This document shows, piece after piece, positions 51,731 through 61,725 of a DNA stretch of 64,000 nucleotides; position 1 is the stretch's first letter, and each line of letters begins with the position of its first letter. The notes beneath the pieces were generated by a model, which ran no database searches, was not told the DNA's origin, and saw nothing but the letters and a program-made list of their open reading frames with translations. The DNA is taken from positions 394,910-458,909 of the forward strand of contig CM119269.1 in the NCBI GenBank assembly GCA_051294375.1, written 5' to 3'. Position numbers and translations under genes: made by a program. The stretch comes from Paraspadella gotoi. Its lineage: Eukaryota > Chaetognatha.

Positions 51731-52603
51731 TGCGGCCTACGCGCTTTGATATCGCTTAACGCAACTTCCTAAGCGACGCCTTTAAAAATTTTCCCAAAAT
51801 TTTTTTTTAAAAAAAATAAGATTTTGAAAAATTTTAATCCAGTGAGATATTTCAAGATGATCCTGGCAAAGGGGAGAACGATCTAACATAGACAACAAGA
51901 AGAGATTCATCCTTCGACTCAGGGTGCAAGCGTCAAGCCTAAGCTATCGGCCAACCAGGCTGGCCTGCAAATCCCGGTTATTATTATCCTTTTTAAAACT
52001 TTTAATTTAGACTTTCGAAGCCTTTGTTGTTTGTTTTGATTCAGCTAAACAAAAAAACCAGGAGTCTTACCGCCTTTTCAATCATATGTTGTTTAACTGT
52101 TTTTCTCAGAGAAAACAAAACGTTTTGATTCAGTTGCTTGTTTTCGAATCTGAATAAATAAACAAGTCAAACTTTTATTCACTTGTTTTACTTCTTCTCA
52201 ACCATGTAATAAACTACATTTTTGAAACTAGAAATAAAGTTTTTATCTTAGCTGAATTGAATATCTCTCTTCTAAAATGAATCACCTCTAACAAACAGAC
52301 AGAGAAAAATCCCATTTATCCCTGTAAAAATCTCTAGGAACTGGAGAGAAGAAAATGAGAAGAACGAATGACGAATAGTATACCAGCAGAATAAAGTAAA
52401 CCAACTTTATCTATCGTAATTTCCACGCTCGTTATTCAACTTTGATCCCTTAGCTCTCTTTACAATGCTTTAATAATTCTCGTAATACGTATCTAGGTTT
52501 CAGAGCTACGTTAAAGGAATGCTAACGCTTATCTTTAGTGAGCCCACACTCATTGTCGGCGCCATCCTCGTGGCGTATCAACGCCACTCGGAGCCACGCC
52601 ACA
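51731..52603 (+). repeat. 5' LTR
   Basis: Starts TGCGGCC, matched by TGCGGCCAATGAGTGAG at 58070. Collinear with the 3' LTR from GTGAGATATTTCAA (51842) onward. The first 110 bases contain a stretch absent from the 3' copy. Ends ...GCCACA before the primer-binding site. Contains AATAAA signals (about 52154). A CTTCGACTCAGGG...GGCCAACCAGGC...AAATCCCGG segment resembles a tRNA-like fragment on its complement. Confidence 0.75.
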
Positions 52604-52605
52604 CT

Positions 52606-52623
52606 TGGTGAAACCGACGCAGG
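52606..52623 (+). promoter_or_regulatory. Primer-binding site of the retrotransposon
   Basis: TGGTGAAACCGACGCAGG lies two bases after the LTR end. It begins with TGG, complementary to the CCA end of a tRNA. The primer tRNA was not identified. Confidence 0.6.
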
Positions 52624-52813
52624 ACAGAACCAACCTTCGAGAGCGGGAGACAACGGATTAAATCACCTCCTCAGGTAGGACTGGGTGAGAATTGAAGGGT
52701 ATTAAAGCGACCCACCCATCCGCTGACACCCTTTCTCCCTTTTTCTCTTTCGGTGAAACAACTATTGGAGTCAATAGCGTCAACGAAGCGAAGCAAACGA
52801 AACGTCAGCCCTA

Positions 52814-53917
52814 ATGAGCAACCCGGACCTGCGCTCACGCCTCCGTTCCGCCCAGCGCGCCACAGAGGAGCAGCCAGATCCGCCGTCGACCCTCCAAATC
52901 CCCATAGGCTTTGGACGAGGCACACGCTCACGCTCGACGTCGCCAATCTTCATCGACGCCGCCCCAGAATTCAATTTCAGGCAAATTAGCAGCGAAAACT
53001 TCGAGGACGCCGATATGGCCACTGGAGGCGACGCTCAAAGGGATAATCTCCGCGATGAGAACGAGGAGCTGCGCGCCGCCCTCGCCGCCGCCACCAGAGC
53101 CCTCGAACGAGCTTCTAATAGAAAACCGGATCTTCCTGAGTTTGATACAACGAACATAGAGATCTGGATCAAGCGCGTTGAAGCCGCTTATACACGTGCC
53201 GGCATTACAGCGCCCAAATCTAAATTTGCTCACTTAGAGTCCAAAATTGGCGTGAATGTCGATCCAAAGGTGAATCAGTTTCTCTACGGGGAAACCTCAG
53301 AGCAATCATGGCAGTCTTTTCTCGATTATCTCCGCCGAGAGTATGGCCTCACTCGACGACAACAGGCCGTCCACATGCTAGACGCCTTCGACGTCGACGG
53401 GATGAAGCCATCTAAAATGCTCGCTCGACTTGAGGAAAAAACAAAAACGGTAACGCTGGATGACATTCGAAAGGAAAAAATCCTTAGAGAGTTACCCACA
53501 GAGATTCGTAGGCAGCTGGAGGACAAAGCTGACGATCTTTCAGCGAATGAACTGTGCGAGATCGCCGATCGTCACTTCGACAATGAAGGTAACATCAAAA
53601 TAAAGGCGAACTCAGCTCTCATCAACAACGTCGAAGTAGGCCGACGAGGACGGCGCGAATCATCGTCGTCATCAGATAGCGACGCCGCCGACCTCGTCAA
53701 CGCCGTCAGCGCCGGCAGACAGAAAAACTTCAACGCCAAGAAAAAGAAAAGCCAAGGTCAAGCTACAAAGAGTAAGGCAAAGCCAAAATTACTCACGTTA
53801 TGTCACAAGCACGCGAAATTTGGTGACGACGCGTGGTCTTGTGAACCCGGGTGTTCCAAGTTCGACGACCTGCAGCGCAAACGAGAGGGAAACGCCAGAG
53901 GGGGGCGCCGTCGGTGA
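52814..53917 (+). CDS. Gag-like protein of the Ty3 element
   Basis: 367 codons from ATG 52814 to TGA 53917. Structural protein expected to assemble the particle and bind RNA. Central part (about residues 110-260) has the helical capsid-like features of Ty3 gag (WIKRVEAAYTRAGI, KFAHLESKIG, FLDYLRREYGLT, ILRELPTEIRRQL). There is no CCHC knuckle; instead the C-terminus has a Cys/His cluster LCHKHAKFGDDAWSCEPGC, a pattern I have seen in gag of other invertebrate Ty3-type elements. A basic Lys-rich stretch precedes it. The end overlaps pol by 73 bases. Confidence 0.88.
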   Translation: MSNPDLRSRLRSAQRATEEQPDPPSTLQIPIGFGRGTRSRSTSPIFIDAAPEFNFRQISSENFEDADMATGGDAQRDNLRDENEELRAALAAATRALERASNRKPDLPEFDTTNIEIWIKRVEAAYTRAGITAPKSKFAHLESKIGVNVDPKVNQFLYGETSEQSWQSFLDYLRREYGLTRRQQAVHMLDAFDVDGMKPSKMLARLEEKTKTVTLDDIRKEKILRELPTEIRRQLEDKADDLSANELCEIADRHFDNEGNIKIKANSALINNVEVGRRGRRESSSSSDSDAADLVNAVSAGRQKNFNAKKKKSQGQATKSKAKPKLLTLCHKHAKFGDDAWSCEPGCSKFDDLQRKREGNARGGRRR

Positions 53918-56900
53918 ACGCCGTCCCCCAAGCCACGCGATCACCGGCGCCTTCGGACCTACTCTACATTCGAGACTCAGGGGACAGGACGAAGTGGCTA
54001 GTAGACGGCGGCGCCCTCCTCTCGATCGTCCCTCCAACAAAAGAGCAACGACAAGGCGGACCTGATCCTAAGCTGAAACTTCAGGCGGCAAACGGCTCGC
54101 CAATCAGTTGTTTTGGGACAATCGATAAGGAAGTGCAACTTGGAAATCGAAAATTCAATTATCAATTCGTTATTGCTGATGTGAAACAACACATATTGGG
54201 CGCAGACTTTCTGGCGGAAAATTTTCTGGCGCCCAATCACAGAGACGGCTTATTACTCGACTTAAGAGATTATTCTACTATCGCGGCGTCGACGGCTTCA
54301 ACCGCGTCAGAGACGACGGCCCACGTGAATTTCGTCGATCGCCAAGGCGAAAAATATTATAAGCTTCTGGACGCTTTTCCTTCATTGTCGACTCCAACTT
54401 TCGAATTAAAGGAGCCAAGGCATGGGGTCACGCACTCCATCCCGACAGAAGGAAGACCTTGTCAGTCAAGAGCGCGCCGCCTCGACGCTGAGAAATTAGC
54501 GGTGGCAAAAAAGGAGCTTGAAAAGATGGTCTCTCTCGGGATAGCCCAGCGCGGCAAATCGGAATGGTCGTCTCCGTTACATGTCGTTTCAAAACCGGAT
54601 GGAGGATGGCGCTGTTGTGGCGACTATAGGCGCCTGAATTCTCAAACAATTGACGACAAATATCCGGTTAAGTTATTAACGGATTTTAACGCGCAATTGG
54701 AAGGGAAAACCATTTTCTCAAAGATAGACCTATTAAAAGGCTATCATCAGATCCCGGTTAACCCTGATGATGTCAAGAAGACTGCAGTTATAACCCCTTT
54801 CGGGTTATATGTCTTTCCCCGATGTCCCTTTGGTCTTAAAAACGCAGGACAAGATTTCCAGCGTTTGATGGACCAAATACTCGGGGATATACCCCATACG
54901 TTTGTATATCTGGACGATATACTGGTGGCATCGTCAACACCAGAAGAGCACCTCCAGGACCTCGAGAATGTCTTCAGAGCACTCGACGCCAATGGCTTGG
55001 TGGTAAACACCAAAAAATGCTTGCTAGGCCAAGAGTCACTGGAATTTCTGGGATTCTTGGTGGACAAGAACGGAGTAAGACCACTACCAGAGCGAGTTCA
55101 AACGCTACGTGAGACCACGAGGCCTACAACAATAAAGGAGCTACAGCGATTCCTGGGAATGATAAACTACTATCGACGCTTCATTCCCAGGGTCGCCCAC
55201 CGGTGCTCAGCTCTATACGAAGCCCTCAGCGGTAAACCCAAGGCGCTAGAATGGACACCAGAGTGCGAGAAAGCTTTCGAGGCCATCAAGGAGGGCCTGA
55301 TCCAAGCTGCGTTACTACATCATCCAAGGACAGGCGCACAACTATGCATCACTACCGACGCCTCCGACCAGGCAGTTGGAGCAGTGCTAGAACAACGTGG
55401 TCCGAAGGGTTGGGAGCCTCTGGCGTTTTTTTCGACCAAGCTCGCCAAGAACCAGAAGCTATGGCCCCCCTTCGACAAAGAGCTATTCGGAGCATTCAAG
55501 GCAGTGAGACATTTTAGGCACTGGGTTGAGGGACGCGCGTTTACTATATATACGGATCATCAAAGCTTAGTATCGGCGATCAAAAAGAAGGCGGAACCGC
55601 AGACGGTCCGCCAATCCTACCAACTCTCCGTTATCGCCGAATACACGACCGATATCCGCTACCTAAAGGGCAAAGCGAACGTCGTAGCCGACGCCCTTTC
55701 GAGGCCGAACGCAACGACAGAAAAAACGGCGTCAAAAACGGCATCGACAGCGCAGAAAACTACATCGCCAGCAGCAGCGGCAGCGCCAGCAGCAGCAGCG
55801 GCAGCGTCAGCGCCAGCAGCAGCAGCAGACGCAGCAGCAGCTCATATATCAACAATCGATTCAACATCGTCACCAACAGCGACGCCAACTCAGCCATTAA
55901 ACTCATCAATCGAATCAGCTCAGGCGACAGAGATCCCGTTAGGCCCCACAACTCTAAATTCGAACGATAGGCAAATAAAAGCAAATCGTCTCGAAGACGC
56001 ACGGGCAATGATCGCCTCGATGACAAGCTATGAAATTGATTTTGAGCAAATGGCGAGTGAACAGTCACTAGACCCAGATTATCAGAGAATAGCTGAGGAC
56101 GCAAGATCGGGATTGACATTCAGGAAAATCAGAGTGGGCGACCGGGATCTCTTAGCGGACATATCAAACGGACCCGCTCGACCTTTCGTACCTCTATCAT
56201 GGCGGCGAAAAGTATTCGATATAATTCATGGACTCGGTCACCCCGGCGTCGAGGCAACGCGCAAGGCCATCACCTCTAAGTTTGTATGGACAAACATGAA
56301 ACAAGACATCTCTAAATGGGCGCGAGATTGCCTCGATTGCCAGAGAGCCAAAATCACAAGACACACAGTGCCTGAAATAGGCGAATTTCGAATTCCGCCT
56401 AAACGATTTCAGCATATAAATCTTGACCTGGTAAAAATGCCGAGCTCGAATGGATTTTCACACTTACTAACAGTAGTGGATCGATTTTCTAGATGGCCAA
56501 CGGCCATCCCAATTGTGAATACGTTAACGTCAACAATCTTAGACGCCCTCAGCCTGGAATGGATAAGTGTATTTGGGACACCAGCGATAATCACGACCGA
56601 CAGAGGGACTCAGTTTAATTCAGCTCTGTGGCGACAGTTAACTAAACAATGGGGAATTAAACACCAGACCACAACCGCTTACCATCCTCAAGCGAACGGC
56701 CTTGTAGAGCGCTTTCACAGGCGCTTGAAGGAGTCATTAATGGCCCTCGCTAGAGAAAACAAAGAACAATGGTTCTGGAAACTCCCGATGACGCTACTCG
56801 CCATAAGGACGACTATAAAAGAAGATATCGGCGCCTCCGCCGCCGACATGGTCTTCGGCGAAGGAATTAGTGTACCAGGATGTGTAGTCGACAACGCCCA

Positions 56901-57744
56901 GATCGACGACGAGGCGCTGCAAAGGCGACGCCAAACTCAATTAGCAAGCCTAAGGGTGGAAATAGCTCGACTACAACCAACTCCAACATCCGCTCATCAT
57001 CGACCGAACATCCATCTTCCCGCCAACCTGGAGACCGCCCAACACGTCTTCGTCAGAAGGGCCGGAGTCCATCCGCCTCTTGTGCCTCCATATGAAGGAC
57101 CTTATAGAGTCGTGAATCGAAACGGTCTAAACTTCACAATCGAAATCCCAAGCAAAGGACGAGAGATAATCAACGTCGCCCGCGTCAAACCGGCGTGGAC
57201 GAGCGACGAGGCGTTGGAGATCGAAACAGGGCATCCTCAGCGACGTCAACCAGGACGCCAGCCAGGCCTGAGGACGAGAGAAGCACCTACTTCAACTCGA
57301 GTTACCCGCTCATCGAATCAACGCGCAGCGTCGCCAGATCCGATCGTTTCTCCTACTCCTCCTCCTCCTCCTCCTCCTCCTCCCCCTCCTCCTCCTCCTC
57401 TGTCCCCTCCCCAACTGCCCCACCTTCCCCCCAACCCTCCCATGCCCGCTCAACGCTTTTTGCTCCCATCTTCTCCCTCCTTTTCGCTTCCACGCAAGAC
57501 GAGTCCGCCACATCGAAGCGAAAGAGAAGATAACAACAACAACAACAACGAAATCCAGCAAAATGAGCCAACGACGGAACGATTCTCAAGGCCATCTCCC
57601 GGCGACTTCTCGAGTAGACTACCGAATAAAAATCGCCCAGCCTACGCCGTCGTACTAAAGGAAATGTTACTTAGACAAAAAACACAAAACAATAACAACA
57701 ACAACAAACCGACAAAAAACAATAAAACCCCACTGTCGGCCTAA
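53845..57744 (+). CDS. Pol polyprotein of the Ty3 element (protease, RT, RNase H, integrase)
   Basis: Open from 53845 (preceding TGA at 53842) to TAA 57744, -1 relative to gag, no useful ATG near its start; expected to be made by frameshifting from gag. Protease: LVDGGALLSIVPP and ILGADFL; the usual D-[ST]-G is D-G-G here. Reverse transcriptase: KPDGGWRCCGDYRRLN, FSKIDLLKGYHQIPV, active-site YLDD. RNase H: TTDASDQAVGAVL, YTDHQSLV, ADALSR. An Ala/Ser/Thr-rich linker follows. Integrase: HGLGHPG...CLDC zinc motif, then D, D, E at NLDLVKMP, TTDRGTQF and GLVERFHR. The C-terminal extension has poly-Pro and poly-Asn runs. No internal stops or frame breaks were seen. Confidence 0.95.
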   Translation, partial: TRVFQVRRPAAQTRGKRQRGAPSVNAVPQATRSPAPSDLLYIRDSGDRTKWLVDGGALLSIVPPTKEQRQGGPDPKLKLQAANGSPISCFGTIDKEVQLGNRKFNYQFVIADVKQHILGADFLAENFLAPNHRDGLLLDLRDYSTIAASTASTASETTAHVNFVDRQGEKYYKLLDAFPSLSTPTFELKEPRHGVTHSIPTEGRPCQSRARRLDAEKLAVAKKELEKMVSLGIAQRGKSEWSSPLHVVSKPDGGWRCCGDYRRLNSQTIDDKYPVKLLTDFNAQLEGKTIFSKIDLLKGYHQIPVNPDDVKKTAVITPFGLYVFPRCPFGLKNAGQDFQRLMDQILGDIPHTFVYLDDILVASSTPEEHLQDLENVFRALDANGLVVNTKKCLLGQESLEFLGFLVDKNGVRPLPERVQTLRETTRPTTIKELQRFLGMINYYRRFIPRVAHRCSALYEALSGKPKALEWTPECEKAFEAIKEGLIQAALLHHPRTGAQLCITTDASDQAVGAVLEQRGPKGWEPLAFFSTKLAKNQKLWPPFDKELFGAFKAVRHFRHWVEGRAFTIYTDHQSLVSAIKKKAEPQTVRQSYQLSVIAEYTTDIRYLKGKANVVADALSRPNATTEKTASKTASTAQKTTSPAAAAAPAAAAAASAPAAAADAAAAHISTIDSTSSPTATPTQPLNSSIESAQATEIPLGPTTLNSNDRQIKANRLEDARAMIASMTSYEIDFEQMASEQSLDPDYQRIAEDARSGLTFRKIRVGDRDLLADISNGPARPFVPLSWRRKVFDIIHGLGHPGVEATRKAITSKFVWTNMKQDISKWARDCLDCQRAKITRHTVPEIGEFRIPPKRFQHINLDLVKMPSSNGFSHLLTVVDRFSRWPTAIPIVNTLTSTILDALSLEWISVFGTPAIITTDRGTQFNSALWRQLTKQWGIKHQTTTAYHPQANGLVERFHRRLKESLMALARENKEQWFWKLPMTLLAIRTTIKEDIGASAADMVFGEGISVPGCVVDNAQIDDEALQRRRQTQLASLRVEIARLQPTPTSAHHRPNIHLPANLETAQHVFVRRAGVHPPLVPPYEGPYRVVNRNGLNFTIEIPSKGREIINVARVKPAWTSDEALEIETGHPQRRQPGRQPGLRTREAPTSTRVTRSSNQRAASPDPIVSPTPPPPPPPPPPPPPPLSPPQLPHLPPNPPMPAQRFLLPSSPSFSLPRKTSPPHRSEREDNNNNNNEIQQNEPTTERFSRPSPGDFSSRLPNKNRPAYAVVLKEMLLRQKTQNNNNNNKPTKNNKTPLSA

Positions 57745-58060
57745 TTGGCAGCCGAAGCCTCTTCCTCCGAGCGTCCACGGTCTTCCTCCCGCCAGCTTCG
57801 ACTGCCAATGTACAAATTACCCACGAAGATTAGTAAATTTTTTCAATTTTAGTAGTTTTTGCAATTTATGATTGTTATGGATTTGTTGTTATGGAAACGA
57901 GCGAGATGGAAATATTTTACAACCTGTTTAAACCGGTCTTTTTGCGACCTAAATTTTGTATATAGAGATATATATTGATTTTAATTTTTCAACATTCGTT
58001 CAGTCACACAGATGGACGACAACAAATATTTGTAGTAATGTAAATACCTTATATTACGAC

Positions 58061-58069
58061 AGGGGGGGA
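58061..58069 (+). promoter_or_regulatory. Polypurine tract of the retrotransposon
   Basis: AGGGGGGGA directly before the 3' LTR start TGCGGCC; primes plus-strand DNA synthesis in such elements. Confidence 0.75.
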
Positions 58070-58575
58070 TGCGGCCAATGAGTGAGATATTTCAAATTAG
58101 AACAAACTCAATCCAACCGGGATTCGATCCTTCGACTCAGGGTTCTGGCAAGCGTCAAGCCTAAGCTATCGGCCAACCAGGCCGGCCTGCAAATCCCGGT
58201 TTATTATTATCCTTTAAAACTTAATTTAGATTCGAAGCCTTTGTTTTGTTTTGATTCAGCTAACAAAAACCAGGAGTCTTACCGCCTTTTCAATCATATG
58301 TTTTTAACTGTTTTCCTCAGAGAAAACAAAACGTTTTGATTCAGTCTTGTTTTCGAATCTGAATAAATAAACAATGTCAAACTTTTATTCACTTGTTTTT
58401 TACTTCTTCTCAACAATGTAAATACTACATTATGAAACTGAGAAATAAAGTTTTTATCTTCAATGAATTAATCTCAATTCTAAAATGAATCAATTCAACA
58501 TCGAATGAATTAATCTCTGATGAACAAACGAAGTAAACAAATAAAGTAAACAAACTTTTATCTTCGAAGTCACGT
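58070..58575 (+). repeat. 3' LTR, incomplete
   Basis: Starts TGCGGCCAATG and is collinear with the 5' LTR for about 500 bases, but the two differ by many single-base indels, mostly in homopolymers. The right end is lost in the assembly gap, so the target-site duplication cannot be tested. Confidence 0.85.
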
Positions 58576-58675
58576 NNNNNNNNNNNNNNNNNNNNNNNNN
58601 NNNNNNNNNNNNNNNNNNNNNNNNNNNNNNNNNNNNNNNNNNNNNNNNNNNNNNNNNNNNNNNNNNNNNNNNNNN
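58576..58675. other. Assembly gap (100 N)
   Basis: Gap truncating the 3' LTR; the round length suggests unknown true size. Confidence 1.
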
Positions 58676-58924
58676 CACGAGGTCTCGTGTTCCTTCCCAG
58701 GCTCCACGTTGATGACATTTTCACTATATTTAACAAGTGTAGAAAGAATTTTATTAATGATCTATTTGTCAAAAAACACTGTACTCAAAGGAATAGTTTT
58801 TTTTCTACTATTTAATTAATTATTCTATTTTTTTGGGGGGGGTTTCTAGACCTAGTCCTGATTGATGTTAATGACTGAATCAACCATGTTGAATTCGAAA
58901 TAAAATGCATATTTTAGTTTGATT

Positions 58925-59100
58925 TAAAATTAAATTTGTTATTAAGTTTAATAATTAGGTTTAAGGTGAGTAATAAAGTTTAGGTTAAGGATTAGAATTA
59001 GAGATTAGAGTTAAAGTTGGATTAAAGTTTTTGTTTTAAATTAGAGTTAGTGATTAGATTAGGTTTTGGAAATAGGTTTAAAAATTAAATAAAATATTTT
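58925..59100. repeat. Decayed TTAGG-like tract
   Basis: Irregular AATTAGGTTTAAGG, TTTAGGTTAAGGATTAG, TTAGAGTTAGTGATTAG units. Similar in style to 51308-51730 but far more diverged. It lies 250 bases right of the gap after the retrotransposon. Confidence 0.45.
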
Positions 59101-59181
59101 TTTCAATTATGTTTTAATATTAAATTTAAGAACAGAAATGAGGCGCTTTTTAAAAATAATGCCATTATTTTTTTTTTTTTT

Positions 59182-59511
59182 TTAACTTTTTAATTTCCGT
59201 TGATCTAAAAAAGAATCGATTGCTACGGGGATGGAACCAAGACCCAATAAGTGAGACGCAATGACCAGTGCGAATCGCCAAGGCGTTCCTGTCAGCCAAG
59301 GGAACAATCTCCTATCGCGCCAAATTGCAGTCAATCCATACAGAGAAGAAACGAAGCAATGAAGGCAAATGGACGAGAACAGAATCCCGCCGATAATTTG
59401 AAATATTTTTACTTTAGATGTCAGAAAATCAATTGTCAATTTTATGTCTGATCCGCTGTCAAACAAGTTTAACAAGACGTTTAAGACCAATAAAATGGCT
59501 GACAAATCCAT
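59182..59511 (-). CDS. Small single-exon membrane protein frame, unidentified
   Basis: 109 codons from ATG 59511 to TAA 59182. Three hydrophobic segments are visible: residues about 3-30 (LSAILLVLNVLLNLFDSGSD), 38-62 (FQIIGGILFSSICLHCFVSS) and 80-100 (FALVIASHLLGLGSIPVAID). The FDSGSDIKLTIDFL segment recalls the DxxxD region of XK-related proteins, but the frame is far shorter than that family (about 400), so it would be a fragment or something else. Upstream AT-rich sequence gives no further exon. Confidence 0.35.
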   Translation of the reverse strand: MDLSAILLVLNVLLNLFDSGSDIKLTIDFLTSKVKIFQIIGGILFSSICLHCFVSSLYGLTAIWRDRRLFPWLTGTPWRFALVIASHLLGLGSIPVAIDSFLDQRKLKS

Positions 59512-61143
59512 TTTTGATTTAAAAAAAAAGAAATGGTTCTTTGACGAAGAGATGACGTCAATGTTTGGCTTTTTTAGAGTTTCATCAGCGATGTTAGGAT
59601 GGGATAGAAATAAAAAAATTGATAAAAAAAAAAATACAAGCAGTTTCTATTCATTAATAAATATTTTGGTATTATTTCTGCAAATATTCCTGATGAATAT
59701 TGACCATATCATGGCATGAAGGCATGGAGATTGGAGAAGGCATGGATACAAAAACATGAAACATGAGCGAAAGTGAATTGGTGAATGGTTATCACAATCA
59801 AGACAAAATAAGAATCTATTTAAAGATATAAACCCCCAAAAAAATCGAAATGAGCCAACTCTACTCTTAATTTTAAAATGTGATTGAATTAAAATAGATT
59901 ATTTTTCTTTCGGTTTTGTTCTTCTGAAAAAGAAAATGTTTTAGTTTTTTCCTCATTCCTTCCAAAAACAAAAAAATAAAAACTTCGGAACGAATGGAAA
60001 GAAAATTGAATTTTCTCTGAGTCAATGTATATATGGAAAAGAAGATCCTTTTTTGGGTTTCAGATCTAAATATATATTTTGATTTAATGAAAAACAAAAT
60101 ATTATACAAAACAGGGTCTATATTTTAATAACTAAAAATTAATTATCACGTTTAAACATGAACTGATTCTTTTTATACAATTCTAGAGGAAAGGAAAGAA
60201 TTTTTGAAAATCTTTGAGTGGAATCCTAATCTGTGATTCATTCAAGTTGCGATGTCGCCGGAGGTTCACGCAAGAGTCGCCGGTGTGGTTCTAATTGGTT
60301 GGCGACCTCGCCAGGGCCCCCGCGGTGTCTCCAGTACCCTCACTGGCGACCAGTATAAAATATAAAAGTAGCGAATAAGACGAAAGGCGGGAGTGAGAGG
60401 AGACGCTCGCGACTGACTTTGAGGCACGGGGATGAACGCCTTCGGCCTCGGCCTCCGTGACCAGGGGCGGCGAGAGGGGGGGTTTCATTCGCCTCAGGCG
60501 GAGGGCCCGGGCCCGGGATGGCCCTGAGAAGAGAGATAAAAAGTAGGAAAGAAAGGAGAAAAATGAAGAAAAAAAGAAAAGAAGAAAAAAAAAGGAGAAA
60601 AAAGAAGAGGAGGCAGAAGTTTGAGCACTGGAACGATTCTCAAAGCAGAAAGTCGGTAATCGAAAACTAAAAACTGTTCTCCCGCAAAATGCTCCCGGTA
60701 ACCTCGCACAAACTACCTAAATTACTACGAGAGCACGGACAGGGGGCGGGCCAGGGAGCCAGTGGGGGGAGCTTCCCCCGGCATGCGACATCGAACAACC
60801 CTAACCCAAGACCGGGCCCTAATATAGACAAATATTAGAATTTTTTTATATTAAACGACAGCTTGAACAGAGGAGAGTNNNNNNNNNNNNNNNNNNNNNN
60901 NNNNNNNNNNNNNNNNNNNNNNNNNNNNNNNNNNNNNNNNNNNNNNNNNNNNNNNNNNNNNNNNNNNNNNNNNNNNNNNNNNNNNNNNNNNNNNNNNNNN
61001 NNNNNNNNNNNNNNNNNNNNNNNNNNNNNNNNNNNNNNNNNNNNNNNNNNNNNNNNNNNNNNNNNNNNNNNNNNNNNNNNNNNNNNNNNNNNNNNNNNNN
61101 NNNATTTTTAGTTCAAATTCTGTTGGCATTTATGTATTTATCT
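59512..61143. other. Intergenic region with a GC-rich element fragment and a gap
   Basis: 59512-60230 is AT-rich without genes. 60240-60540 is GC-rich and contains CAGGGGCGGCGAGAGGGG (60461) followed by GGCCCGGGCCCGGG; CAGGGGCGG starts are known from hAT-type DNA transposons, but no matching far end was found. An A/G-rich tract at 60530-60615 follows. 60879-61103 is an assembly gap. Confidence 0.45.
60879..61103. other. Assembly gap (225 N)
   Basis: Run of N. Other gaps nearby: 61544-61671 (128 N) and 62145-62244 (100 N). Confidence 1.
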
Positions 61144-61351
61144 TATGGTGGACTAAAATCCACCAACTGTTCGTCAGCGGCCATTGGTGCCGGAGGCAAG
61201 TCATTAACCCAAAGGTCCGGGGTTCTAGCCCGGTGGTCGTCTGGCAGTTAACACGCCTGTAACATGGTGTTACAGCCTGATCCGAAGCTCAGGGACTGCT
61301 TATATTGAACGGTTCTGTCACTAACACATAATAATAATTACTGTCTCTTCA
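61144..61351 (+). repeat. SINE-like dispersed repeat, copy 4
   Basis: Same orientation as copy 2; best preserved start TATGGTGGACTAAAATCCAC. It lacks the ATTCGCCTCCC and AGAGGGACGGGG segments present in other copies (internal deletions of about 12 and 20 bases). Confidence 0.85.
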
Positions 61352-61543
61352 ATCTGTATCTTTTGAGCTTAAAGAGATTTTGCATTAATTTTGCTACATA
61401 ACATTCAGGAAGTAATGACCTCGAAAGAGAAGCTATAAAAAAAATAAATAATCAATTGTAACATTTTTTTTCGACTGAATATTTTTTTCTCTGAGGCTAC
61501 ATTGCGTCTTAAACTCATTTCATCTTGTACTGTTTCATCGAAA

Positions 61544-61671
61544 NNNNNNNNNNNNNNNNNNNNNNNNNNNNNNNNNNNNNNNNNNNNNNNNNNNNNNNNN
61601 NNNNNNNNNNNNNNNNNNNNNNNNNNNNNNNNNNNNNNNNNNNNNNNNNNNNNNNNNNNNNNNNNNNNNNN
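61544..61671. other. Assembly gap (128 N)
   Basis: Run of N, followed by a fragment of the GACAGACGG-tailed repeat (61672-61725). Confidence 1.
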
Positions 61672-61725
61672 CAAGTAATTGGTGATTAAAGCTAAGGTGG
61701 GACGGACAGACAGACGGACTAAAAA

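Larger units (their letters stand above)
51731..58575 (+). mobile_element. Ty3/mdg4-type LTR retrotransposon, near complete
   Basis: Order: 5' LTR (51731 to about 52603), primer-binding site (about 52606), gag (52814-53917), pol in the -1 frame (to 57744), polypurine tract (58061-58069), 3' LTR from 58070, cut by an assembly gap at 58576. The domain order protease, reverse transcriptase, RNase H, integrase defines the Ty3 (Metaviridae) type. No envelope frame is seen. Both frames are intact, so it may be recently active. Confidence 0.95.

Noticed and set aside
57195-57595. Separate envelope-like or accessory gene after integrase
   Set aside because: Alternative frames overlap the Pro-rich pol tail; pol itself is open to 57744 and no membrane segments or independent start are evident.
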